A stretch of 64,000 bases of DNA from Volutella citrinella (taxonomy: Eukaryota; Ascomycota; Sordariomycetes; Hypocreales; Nectriaceae), in contig JAWZSP010000007.1 of the NCBI GenBank assembly GCA_034401135.1, positions 3,286,001 through 3,350,000 of the forward strand, read 5' to 3'. Below, piece by piece: positions 21,082-31,253 of this stretch. Each line of letters opens with the position of its first letter. The first letter of the stretch is position 1. The position numbers and the translations under genes are program-made. Under the pieces are notes generated by a model that had not been told where the DNA came from, did not search any database, and worked only from the letters and a program-made list of their open reading frames with translations.

Positions 21082-21987
21082 TCAGGTAGTTATTGAAACT
21101 CTAAAAAGAGCAGTCGCCCAGTGATACCTACAATTGTCATTTTGCGAGCCACAACAAACCACCTTACTTTGGAACTTGTCAGGTCGGTACTCTAGAGGCA
21201 ACCACAGTATCTTAGACCCATCCTTGGTGACCCATTCTAGGTCGGTGCTAAGTCCGTAGCCACCGCAAACATGCTTCACACGCACAGCGCCTTCCTGGTG
21301 CTCTGGGGGCGTCATAGCTAGCTCCGTCAGTTCCACGACGCCCCGGTCAGTTTGGAACACACCGTCGGTCCCCGGGACACGCAGGAGCCAGTCGACCTTT
21401 CCTCCGACATCAATGGAACGAACGTGCCGCAGAGATACTATGTCCGTAACGTCCCAGATATCAATACCGTCCCAGCCCGAAGAGACCAAGAACTCTTTGT
21501 GTCCGGAGAGAAAGGTCTCTAACGCATGGGACACACCGCTAAAGTTGATGCCACAGTGTTCGCCGCTACCGCTCTGGACGTCCGTAATTACAATTTTGGA
21601 CTCGTCAAAGACGCTTGCATATGAAGCCAAGAATCGGTCTTGATGAAGGAAAGTGACTGTGTTAAGACCGCCGAAGTCGGAACATGATGACACCATTTTT
21701 TCGCCGTCGCAGGTCCACACAACCAGGCCTCCAGTACCGCCCAAGGCTATTAGACGGCCATCACTGGAGAAAGCGGCACATCTTATATAAAACTCGCTCT
21801 CCAGGCTGCAAAGACGCCGGGGCGTGGCCGAGTCGAGACTCCATATCTCGCAGTTGTCCTTGCAACACAGAGCAATTCGGAGGCCGTTTGACGCGAAGGG
21901 GGCACATAAATCAGCATATCGGTCGCTCAGGGCCTTCATATGGCCAAAGATACGACAGCTGTTGTCAGTCATGTCCCACAACGCCAT
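21082..21987 (-). pseudogene. Orphan WD40-like C-terminus of an NLR-type protein
   Basis: An open frame of 301 residues from ATG 21987. It consists of degenerate WD40-type repeats: blades with EIWSLDSATPRRLCSL, AAFSSDGRLIALGGTGGLVVW and DGIDIWDVTD. It ends in WVTKDGSKILWLPLEYRPD, a close match to the last segment of fungal NACHT-WD40 (STAND/NWD) proteins, where the propeller is followed by a W...LPPEYRP box. The upstream part that should carry the NACHT ATPase and effector domains is absent: the 540 bp before the ATG contain no matching frame. It is either a truncated remnant or a stand-alone propeller gene. The start with MALWDMTDNS in the middle of a blade favours truncation. Confidence 0.6.
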
Positions 21988-22529
21988 TGCACCGTCCTCT
22001 CTGTCTTCTTAACCGCCTGACGAGGATGCATGATGCGACGAGGGTGGAAAGATAAGGGCTTTTATCTGTGGAGAATGATCACAAATACTTCTACGCCGTT
22101 ACAGTCCTGGGAAACTGACCTCGTAATGCCCTCCCTTTGATCCGGGGTGTCCTCGCAGGCGCGTTCAAGCCTAGGCCGAAGCGCTTCCGTTTGACTAAGC
22201 TACTAACGACGCCGTCTCAGCTACGCCTCCCCGACCGCAACACCAGGCGCAACGATACCCGCCCCGCAAACACCAACGCATCATCTATGCAAACAGAGCG
22301 AGTTAGACGTTCTATTACCTTTGGAGTCGCCCAGGCAGGGACATCAGATGGTGTCTTCGGGCCTCGGATCAAGTCTCAAGTAACAGCAGAAATGTATACA
22401 TACTTATCCAGTGGAGTGTGACGATAGACTCTGTCCAACTAGCACAGTGATGTAGTATTAAAATAATCCCTTGTAGTCCAGTCCTAGAGGGAATAAGCTA
22501 TAAGAGTCATATCCTCAGCTAGTCCCTGG
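21988..22529. other. Intergenic region, no NACHT remnant seen
   Basis: About 540 bp between the WD40-like fragment and the 3' end of the Dal5-like transporter. A 94-codon plus-strand frame at 22137-22421 is basic and unrecognised. No Walker motif that could belong to the missing NLR part is visible. Confidence 0.45.
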
Positions 22530-24555
22530 TCAAGAGCTCTTGGGCAAGGTTTCCTTAACAACCCCAGCGCCATTCTCATCGCTAGCATCATCAGTGATAC
22601 TGTCGCTGGGAGGAGCTTCGAGAGCCCTCTTCTTCTCGCTAAAGCTTTGTTAGCAGTGGGAATGTGAGACTGGGGCTCCGTGACATACTCTCTGCGGTTG
22701 AGGACGTGGGCCAGGACAAACAGCAGCCACTGGAGGGTGAAGAGAGCCACAGCGGTGGGCCATCCCTTCTTCCACCGAGGGGCTCCGTATGGACCGACAG
22801 TGGGATAGATGAACAGCGGTGCCCACGTGTTGAAGGCATACGAGACCGTCATCATGGCACCCTGTCGTGTGTTAGTGGATGCTGAGATGCAATTAAAATG
22901 AGGTTCTCGAAGCTTACCATGACAATAGCACGCTTCTCAGAGTCGTGCTTCAGATATGAGTTGACGACTGAGAAGATGAGAGGGCTCTGTGTGGCCGTGG
23001 CAGCCATTGAGTACCAAGCAACGAATCTGCAATGACCTTGTCAGACAAGTCTCCCTCTTGTGAGCAGCGAGAAGTTTGTTCTGGACGTACTTGAGAGCGG
23101 TAGGCACGTTCCAGACCGTCATGGTAATGGTTCCGAAGAGGGCAAAGACAGTGGTGGCCGTGACTATGGTGTAGGCTGGATACACAGCAGCGAGAGCGGT
23201 GCCGACCAGAGAAGAGATGATCTGCACTCCGTTCCCACCAGTAGGAAGCTGGTTAATCTGGGTGACGGAGTATCCCGAAGCCTTCAACCACAGACTCATA
23301 AAGACTGTAGGATACACACTCAGAATCATGGCGCTGTGGGGCCGCGTGTCAGTCAGGGCCAAGGCGTGATCAAAGGGACTCGGGGAGCACTCACGTAAAG
23401 CAGCTGGCGAAAACGTAAATGTGCCAAGTCGAAAAGGCCCTCTTGAACGACTTCCAAGTGACTCCTTCAGCTTCCGAGATCTTGTTCCTCGCGTTGCGCT
23501 CCCTGGCAAGCTCCATCTCACGCTCCGTGTACCATCGGAGCTTGGGTGAGTCGGGTAGACCGGGGAAAACGAAGAATCCGGCCAGTGCGATGGGCAGCGT
23601 GATGATTCCATCGACGATGAAGAGCCATCTGTGAAAATACGTGTCAGCTTCCTGGTTTCAGAACCATATGTGCACAGTATATGGTGGCATGTGAACGTAC
23701 TGCCAGCCTGCTAAGCCATTCACACCATTGAGGTTCTTGTGTGCAGCTGCTTGGAGGTATCCGCTGACCATGCTGCCTAGGGGCTGGCAGATGAACCATG
23801 TGCCGGCCCTCTGGAACAGTTCGCCTCCGCCGTACCAAGAACCCAGGACGAAGTGAACACCAGTGAAAGCAGGGGCCTCGGTGGCGCCGATGAGGAAGCG
23901 CAAAGCGTAAAGCTGGTTGACGTTGGTGACGCGACTCTGGGCGAAGGTCAAGATGGCCCAGACGATTTCCAGGACGGGGATGACCCATCGGGTTCTGGCG
24001 GTGGATGTTAGAATCATGGCTACTTCACGGCAGGGCAGGGCATAGCCTTGGTCTTACAGCTTGGGCCGCGAGAGGAGCGCCATCCCGGGGATCTGGAAGA
24101 CAAAGTAGGGCACGTTGTAGCAGATGATCAAGTAGTTGAGCTCGTTTCCGTTGAGCTGGAGGTCCTCCTTCAGGCCGCTGACGTAGGCATTGTTGATGTT
24201 GGTTTGGTCTGGCATAATTTGGTTAGTAACGTGACAACCCTGGCAGATATCACTTCAGCTCACCAAGCATCTTCAGGAAAACTAGATATCAGATCTTTAT
24301 TTAGTCAAGACTTCAAGATTTCATGGATTTAATCGAGTGCTCACAGAAGAGGGACAAGTAGATCAACAAGGTGAGATCGAGCTTGAAGAGAAGCCTGCCC
24401 AGACATGTTAGCAAGACCCGAGCCGTGTCCAGTTCCACCAAACAGCCTTACCGTCTCTCCTCCCCGGGCAAATGCGACGGGTACCAGTTGACGATGTGCT
24501 TCACGACGCCAACCAGCGTCTTGGGCGGCTGGAATTCCGTCTCCTGCTTTGCCAT
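22530..24555 (-). CDS. Dal5-like MFS anion transporter (ACS family)
   Basis: Ten exons (5' to 3'): 24555-24452, 24394-24345, 24281-24264, 24208-24058, 23994-23701, 23628-23395, 23333-23091, 23026-22918, 22861-22689 and 22638-22530; 494 residues. The 18-nt exon 3 is required to restore [18 protein letters not shown], the first-helix signature of the allantoate permease (Dal5) group. Other marks are [23 protein letters not shown] and a [21 protein letters not shown] loop. The last intron (GTATGT donor, GCTAAC branch site, TTTAG acceptor, 50 bp) replaces a hydrophobic read-through tail by a hydrophilic one ending KETLPKSS. The family imports carboxylates, ureides, vitamins or sulfonates with protons. 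It is divergent from a flavin monooxygenase, 756 bp away, which suggests that the substrate of the enzyme is what it imports. Confidence 0.9.
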
Positions 24556-24659
24556 GGTCGAGTGCACACACGATGTCACCTGGGACTGGATTGTTTGCGG
24601 GAATGGCGAAGGGGGTGCCTGTAGATCACTTCCTCATCGTACGTTTGGCGGCGGGCTCC

Positions 24660-24667
24660 TTTATAAA
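24660..24667 (-). promoter_or_regulatory. TATA-like element of the Dal5-like gene
   Basis: The self-complementary sequence tttataaa lies about 105 bp upstream of the ATG at 24555, at a usual distance for a fungal core promoter. Confidence 0.5.
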
Positions 24668-24676
24668 CTGCATCCT

Positions 24677-24740
24677 GCATGTCATGCTAGTACCACGTAG
24701 TATGGGGTCGACATGCAGAACTGACATGCAACTGACATGC
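24677..24740. promoter_or_regulatory. Cluster of GACATGC repeats, putative operator
   Basis: GACATGCA occurs at 24710-24717 and 24723-24730, and GACATGC at 24734-24740, spaced 13 and 11 bp apart. An inverted relative, gcatgtcatgc, lies at 24677-24687. The cluster sits just upstream of the TATA-like element of the transporter, inside the divergent promoter shared with the monooxygenase. Clustered, similarly spaced copies suggest binding of a transcription factor. The identity of the factor is unknown. Confidence 0.5.
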
Positions 24741-25210
24741 GGCTGATGGTTACCCGACGCTCGGCAAGACGCAATGGGCCCCTGCCATTGTCTCATGCCA
24801 GTGTCTGCTGGGGAAAAGACAGCTTTTATCCGATCTAGACAGCGGTGGCTTTCTTATGGGGTCCTCATACCAACTATTTCCGCCAAGGCGGTCCCGGCTG
24901 GTCTGATAAACAATATCTGGGTGGGCAGGACCCTGAGGTGCGAGCTCGGAGCTCCACGTCGGCAACAGCTGCAGGGTCTCAATAGAATCGCGTGGTCGCT
25001 ATTTGCGGCTAGTTGATGCATCTTTTAGCAGTCTTGAGTCATGGGCAAAGGGAGGGTGGATTCGATCACTCCAGCACACTAACAATGATGCAATAGATAC
25101 GCGTGGGGACTCTGCTTGGTGGATGGTGTTATCACCCTTGGCGATGATGCCTTCAGGGTCCACACCAGGAGCTAGGGAAAACCCCCAAAGATCTTAACCA
25201 TAGAGTTTTG

Positions 25211-25217
25211 TATAAAG
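25211..25217 (+). promoter_or_regulatory. TATA-like element of the monooxygenase gene
   Basis: TATAAAG lies 95 bp upstream of the ATG at 25312, on the monooxygenase side of the divergent promoter. Confidence 0.5.
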
Positions 25218-25311
25218 CCGATATATGGTTAGCCAAGGAAGCGCCAGAGATGAACAAGGGCGAATTGCAAGCGTTCATTTATTGACCATCACCTCGTTTG
25301 CACAAAAAACA

Positions 25312-26975
25312 ATGTCGGAAGCACAGTCTAAAGGGCAGACCCGTCTGGGGAATGGCAAGACGGAGATTTTACTCAATGCCTTCGACATGGGTGTCATTGG
25401 CCACTTGGCTCCGGGCCAATGGAAAGTAGGTGATGCGATGCCAAACTGGTCCAGCCTGCCCTTGCCTGCTGGCTAGCACAAATCAGAAGCTGACGTGATG
25501 TGTCAGACCCCAGGTGACCAGGGCGCGCTCAAGCACACTTTGGAGTACTGGGTCAATCTCGCCAAGGTTTTGGAGCGCGGAGGCTTCAACGGTCTGTTCC
25601 TGGCCGATAGCTACGGCGGTCACGACACGTATGGCGGCAGCCTCGATGAGTGCATCAGGAGGGCGTCGCAATGGCCCATATCAGATCCCATCATCGTGAG
25701 TACACCTATTTTTGACCCAACCTACTAACCTAGGGCAATGTAAGAGAAGCCTGCGACTGATGATGTCTTTGTTAGCCCATCTCGGCCATGGCTGCTGCGA
25801 CGAAGCATCTCACTTTTGGAGTCACCTCCTCCACCACATTTGAGCCGCCCTTCATCCTGGCCAGGAGATTCTCTACGCTGGACCACATGACCAAGGGTCG
25901 CATCGGATGGAACATTGTGACTTCATGGAAGAAATCAGCTTTCAAAGCCATTGGGCTGGATGACCCAATTGGTCACGATGAGCGATATGCCCAGGCAGAC
26001 GAGTATCTCCGTATCCTTTACAAGTAAGCCCTCCTTTCTCTGTCCTAAACTGAATCCCTACTCACTCTCGCTAGGCTGTGGGAGGGCTCTTGGGCAGATG
26101 ATGCAGTCGCCCCGAATCCTGAAGAGGACACTTTTATCAACCCCGACAAGGTGCGACACATCAGGCATAACGGCAAATACTTCAAGCTAGACTCGCCGCA
26201 TGTTCTTGAGCCGTCGCCGCAGCGAACACCCTTCCTGTTCCAGGCTGGCACCTCCTCGGCAGGAATCGACTTCGCTTCCACCCACGCCGAGGCCATCTTC
26301 GTGAGCGGCTTCTCGGCAGCCCTGGTCGGGAAGAATGTGGCCAAGGTCCGCGCGGCCGCGGCAGCAAAGGGCCGCGATCCCCGTAGCATCAAGGTCTTTG
26401 GAACAATCTGCCCGATTGTGGCCGCGACGGACGAGGAGGCACACGCCAAGTACGAGGCGCTCAAGAAGAACTCCAGCGTCATCGGGGCGCTCGTCGTCAT
26501 CAGCAGCATCAGCGGCATCGACTTGTCCAAAGTGCCCCTGGACCAGGACCTAAGCACCGTGAGCGAGATCGAGGCGAACAGCGTCGTCAGTTTGCGGTCC
26601 GCGCTGGTGAACAAGGGCGAGGACGGCACCGTCTGGACGCCCCGGCGCGTTGCCGAGGAGAGGAGCATTGGTGGCTTCGGCGCTCTCGCCATCGGCAGCC
26701 CGGCCACGGTGGCTGATATCTTCGAGGAGTGGGTGCGGGAGGCTGACCTCGATGGCTTTAATCTGTCACACGCGACCACGCCGGGGACCTTTGAGGATGT
26801 CGTCGATCTTCTAGTGCCAGAACTTCGCCGCCGCGGCATCTACCCCGAACAACGGCCCGCAGAGGCTGTTCATCTGACTGCTCGCGAGAGGGCGTATGGA
26901 GAGGGACAGCCTCGGCTGAGGAGTGATCATGTTGGTTCGACGTACAAGTTTGACGTGTATAAAGAAGAAGTCTAG
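25312..26975 (+). CDS. FMN-dependent monooxygenase, DszA/NtaA/SnaA type (bacterial luciferase fold)
   Basis: Four exons, 25312-25425, 25507-25695, 25776-26023 and 26075-26975, give 483 residues. The N-terminal segment LNAFDMGVIGHLAPGQWK, then LAKVLERGGFNGLFLADSYG, TFEPPFILARRFSTLDHMTKGRIGWN, WNIVTSWKKSAFKAIG and DERYAQADEYLRILYKLWEGSW are hallmarks of the long-chain luciferase-like monooxygenases that act on dibenzothiophene sulfone, nitrilotriacetate or pristinamycin precursors. These enzymes use reduced FMN from a partner reductase and oxygen to cleave C-S or C-N bonds. No reductase gene is adjacent, so FMNH2 must come from elsewhere. The gene is divergent from the Dal5-like transporter, which suggests a catabolic pair for a sulfonated or aminated organic compound. 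The C-terminus (YKFDVYKEEV) is hydrophilic and does not end in a peroxisomal tripeptide. Confidence 0.9.
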
Positions 26976-29132
26976 CTAGACGAACAAGTCGCTGTTCAAA
27001 CTCCATCTCCAACCCGTAGCTTTTCCTGCACAAGGGGCGTTCACAGACAAGGCTTGAATGTAGCCACTTTGGCCGTCACTCGGATTCAGATGAAGATCCA
27101 GCGACTTGTACCTAGTGGCCTGCTTCAAAGCATCAATCTTGGGCATCAATGGATGCCATCCGCGCGGCACCACAGTAGTCCAGGAGCGAAGATGATGGCA
27201 CCGTCAGGGCACATGGGTGCTGGATGAAACCGGGCTCTCCGCAGAGCGTAGAGAAGTGTAAAAAAGGTAAGAAAGGGAATAAAGGGGAAGAAAAGAGATC
27301 CATGTCAACAGGAGGAAGTTGCCCCCGCCACCCGCCAGTAGTGCTTGGACAAGCCGCGAAAGAGGCCTAGCTACCCCCGGCGTCCCGAGAGACAGCCGTA
27401 GCCTGGGGCTTCATAGCAGACCTCGGACCTTCTATTGTGACCAGCAGGGATGAGAACGGACTACTGCTGATGTGCAATGCAGCGCCGATTCATCGAGCCC
27501 ACGTTACTAGCGGCAAGTGCCGTGGACAGTCCTCCGCCTGTGACGGCGGAAACTTGGCACTAACCCTCGTGCATCATCCATAGAGAAGGGGAAAGGACAG
27601 GAGGATAAAGAAAGGGAGTAATGGACGTCGAAGGAAAAAGAGAAGCGTGGTTGGTTGTGGAGATGGAAGAAGGAAGACGAAGAAAAAGGACGAAGGAGGA
27701 AAGGTCTCAGGCGGAGGCAACAACAAACAGCTGAGTTAATAAATGTCAGTCCGTGGAGTTCACTGGCAGGTGACTGTGTTTCTGTCGTGTTCTTGGCTGA
27801 TTCCTGGGCACTATGCTGATCCGATGGGCCAGCTGCAACAAATCGTGTTGGTCGAATGACATGTCTACCCAGATCATCATCCCCGGATGAATCCGTCTCC
27901 AGCAGCTTGCTGTAGGACATGGCATCCATCTCCTGTGTCAAACATGGTATCAACATCAATCACCGTGGTAGACTTCGACATGGACGAGATTTGGAAGGGA
28001 AAAGGGGGAGCAACAGCCCAAACAACCCGCGGCCGCAAACCGCAACGTTGAGGTTATGTCAGTGGAGTCAGAGTATGCACAAAAAGATCAAGCCTGAGAA
28101 GTTGGCCGAGGTCCATATACTCGTTGGCACCTAAGTCTTGTGCACAACGCAGTGCTCTATCATGTTGAAATGGCAGAAAGCCTTGGTGTCGAGCGTGATG
28201 TCAGTCTAGTTCAGCTCCAACATGAGCCAGCCCGGCTCCTAGTGCTCGCAACTTGTTCTGATATAAGTGGATTAGTTAAACAAGGGACTCGAGCAGCAAC
28301 GAAAGCGGGTCCACAAGATTAATCAAGACACGCTCGAACAATATCTCAAATAGCTCAACAGTATCGTCGAGAATACGATGGGCAGGCATGCCGGACGGTT
28401 AGCAGCAGTCGCCGCCGACAAAGACTTGCTTGAGGCGTCCGAGCCGGGAGAAGCACATCCATCTCTCGCTATAAAAGCCCTGCACGGCACAATAGCCAGT
28501 CAAATAGAGCCCTGGAGTTTAAAATGGTAAGAGAAATGATGGGGTAGCAGTAGAGTAGCATGTGCCATTTTAAGGTATGACACATATGTGGAGGGCACGA
28601 TGGATGGAATTCATGACTGTGGTTCCTCAATTTTCCGACAAGACACAGGGATTAAGCGAGGCTAGCCGATTGGAACATCCACGCGACGGAAAGTGTTTTT
28701 CTAATAACGCAAAAGCGGCGGGAAAATGCCCTCACTGGCCCCGAATCTTGGGACATCTCCTCGGAGACGACCAATAGTCCGGGGAAGCTGGACATTGGCA
28801 TTTCATCTATTTTCCGAAAGAAGCAATTCCTTATTTGGAGCCTTAGGGTAGTAAACTCCAGTAATTGCTCCACTGGGCACCACAGGACCCAGTCAGGCCA
28901 CGCGGAGGGCGAAAATGAGTAATTCTGGGCCCGTGATTGGCTGCATCTGGGTCATGTGTGCTCAGTCAGCAGCCCCCAAGCTTGCGAGCGGGTGGGTTCG
29001 GCCGTCCGGGCCCAAAGGCCTTTTAGCACCGAGCAGCCGGCTTTGAAATCCGGGCATGGGCCAGCGCTGCACCTGCAACTCTTCCGACCTGCAAGCTCAA
29101 CACCACACATCGCCCGCCCAAATCTGCCAGCC
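26976..29132. other. Intergenic region with polypurine tracts
   Basis: About 2.2 kb without a supported gene. The plus strand is strongly purine-rich at 27255-27300 and 27579-27705, so the minus strand is pyrimidine-rich there, as is common in leaders of fungal genes. The only minus-strand frame beyond it, 27507-27959, is a low-complexity translation of this tract. It could be the leader of an unannotated or non-coding transcript. Confidence 0.45.
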
Positions 29133-29902
29133 ATGTTCGCTGTCTCTCGCTCGCTCTCCGGCGCTGCGCTGCGTCGCGGCTGCTCCAATGCCGCTCAGGG
29201 CCCCAATGCCCTGCGCCATTTCTCCTGCTCGCGGTCCCTCGCCGCCGCCTACCAGTCCTACTCTCTCCCCGCAAACACAACGCCGCCCCCGCGAAACGAC
29301 ACCGTCCCCGAGACGTCCATAACCCAGCCGGGGCCTCTGCCGCGAGTTCACGAGACACGGCCACCGCCTCAGCACCAGCAGTCCCAGCAGAAGCTGTCCC
29401 AAGCGCCGCTTCAGCAGGAGCAGCCCGCTACTCGCGCCCCCGCCGCCTCGCCAGCGCCCAAAGTTGTTGAGAAGGAGGCCCAGAAGCCAAAGGCTGCCCG
29501 TCCCCGACCCAAGCTACGCGCCCGCAAGGCCGCCATGAAGCTCACGCCCGCCGCCGTCGAGCAATTGAAGACGCTGCTGGACCAGCCCGAGCCCAAGTTG
29601 ATCAAGGTCGGCGTCCGGAACCGGGGCTGCAGTGGCCTCGCCTACCATCTCGAATACGTCGACAAGCCCGGTGCCTTTGACGAAACAGTAGAGCAGGACG
29701 GCGTCAAGGTCTTGATCGACAGCAAGGCACTGTTCAGCATCATCGGAAGTGAGATGGACTGGGCCGAGGATAAGCTGAACCAGCGGTTCGTCTTCAGGAA
29801 TCCCAACATAAGTGAGTTGTTCCCCTCTGCTCTCCTACTTGGATAAAAGCTAACCGCTATACAGAGGAGGAATGTGGCTGCGGAGAGTCTTTCATGGTGT
29901 AG
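29133..29902 (+). CDS. ISA1: Mitochondrial iron-sulfur assembly protein Isa1 (A-type carrier)
   Basis: Two exons, 29133-29811 and 29865-29902, give 238 residues. The start at 29133 opens an Arg/Ser-rich mitochondrial presequence (MFAVSRSLSGAALRRG). A Pro/Gln-rich low-complexity segment covers about residues 45-125. The HesB/IscA domain follows: MKLTPAAVEQLKTLL, RNRGCSGLAYHLEY with the first conserved cysteine, and CGCGESF at the end, whose two cysteines come only from the short second exon. Isa1 works with Isa2 and Iba57 in making [4Fe-4S] clusters for mitochondrial enzymes. The cysteine-free gap sizes and C-terminus fit Isa1 better than Isa2. Missing the 38-nt last exon would remove two of the three ligand cysteines. 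Confidence 0.92.
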
Positions 29903-30788
29903 CATGCTGGCCCAGGCCATTGATGCATCACATTACGACACACAATCAACACCACTCTTGACACACTTGACGCCCTCAAAACACCCACAACGTCGACGGA
30001 GCCGCATATTACCATGGCAATTCACTAGACTGGGGCCTTCAATACACCGCCACCATAGACCATGGCGCCAGTAGACGAGGATGAGGACACATCATTTGCA
30101 CAGCGAAACAGCATGCGCAACGGCATTTCCAGCATGGGTGCCTTTTTGTATGAACAAACAAACAAACAAACGGACTGACGGGGCGGCATGGGAACGGCAA
30201 GGAATGAGGACCACGGTCCGGCATAATCATCGGCGTTCGGTTAGATTGGAGACTACTTACCTATTGGGATGGGGGCTCACATGGCACATATTTTATACCA
30301 AGCATTTGTACATATGGGCATGACCTCGGCAATCGCGCGGCACTGCTGGAGACGAGATATATCGACCGAGAGTCGACGCTGACCACGCTATGCATCGCAA
30401 AAATACCATTAAAAATTACCCATGAGCTGTTTTCGCCTTTTGCCTTTGTGAGATTGCGTAGAGTGAATAAAAAAGCTGGCATATCGACCCTGACGTCGGA
30501 CTCGCCACTCAGCCGCCATGCTCCTGGTCGCAGGAAACTTGTGGACAATGCCGGTCACATGACCTCGCGATGGGTGTTGCTTTCGATGTGGCCGTTCATC
30601 CACGCCCTTTGAACGGCATACGCGAGGTCATACCACGCGTCAGAAGATGACTCTTTCAAACTTTGCACCGGACGCCAGATACATAAAATCTGGTGCGAGC
30701 ACTCATTTCGTGTCTTGATCCACCTCCCCAAAGCCATACGACTCATCACCTTGGATCGCAACCTCCAGGGCCTTACAACATTCACAAA
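29903..30788. other. Intergenic region with a short AAAC repeat
   Basis: About 890 bp between Isa1 and the alkyltransferase gene. It holds a (AAAC)-type microsatellite at 30153-30171. No gene is seen. Confidence 0.5.
30153..30171. repeat. AAAC microsatellite
   Basis: Four to five perfect copies of the AAAC tetranucleotide in the intergenic region downstream of Isa1. Confidence 0.8.
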
Positions 30789-31253
30789 ATGACTGCATCT
30801 ACAACCACCAAAGCCAAAGAAACACCAACGCAGCCCGTGGCAAAGACGAGCAGACCCAGAATCAAGAAGCCAACACCCGCCGTCATCGCCTCAATGGAAC
30901 CCCAGCTCGCCCGCATCGCCTCCTCCCAGCGCACGGCGTTCGAGAAGCGCGTGTGGACGGCGCTGTGCCAGATCCCCAGCGGCTCCTTCACCACGTACGG
31001 GCTGCTGGCGGCGCACCTTGGGTCGTCGCCGCGGGCGGTAGGCAACGCGCTCCGGCGGAACCCATTCGCCCCAGAGGCGCCGTGCCACCGGGTCGTGGCG
31101 ACGGGGGGCAAGCTGGGCGGGTTCAAGGGCCAGTGGCCGCGGGACGGCGAGGGCATCACGCTGACGGAGAAGAAGAAGCTGCTGCGGGGGGAAGGGGTCA
31201 AGATTGACGAGAGCGGTCGGGTCGTTGGCACGCCGTTCCTGGGGTTTGTGTAA
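30789..31253 (+). CDS. 6-O-methylguanine-DNA methyltransferase-like protein
   Basis: A single exon of 154 residues from ATG 30789. Residues 1-45 are basic and Thr/Pro-rich. The rest is the C-terminal DNA-binding and active-site domain of alkylguanine transferases: FEKRVWTALCQIPSGSFTTYGLLAAHLG, the helix-turn-helix SSPRAVGNALRRNP, and PCHRVV at about residues 98-103. The cysteine in PCHR is the methyl acceptor in true transferases; alkyltransferase-like proteins have Trp there, so this protein should be catalytically able. It lacks the N-terminal ribonuclease-H-like domain of Ogt/Ada, as is usual for short fungal forms. The role is direct reversal of O6-alkylguanine damage in the nucleus. Confidence 0.88.
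   Translation: MTASTTTKAKETPTQPVAKTSRPRIKKPTPAVIASMEPQLARIASSQRTAFEKRVWTALCQIPSGSFTTYGLLAAHLGSSPRAVGNALRRNPFAPEAPCHRVVATGGKLGGFKGQWPRDGEGITLTEKKKLLRGEGVKIDESGRVVGTPFLGFV

Noticed and set aside
27507..27959. 150-codon minus-strand frame rich in Ser and Phe
   Set aside because: It is a translation of a polypyrimidine tract and is not a plausible protein.
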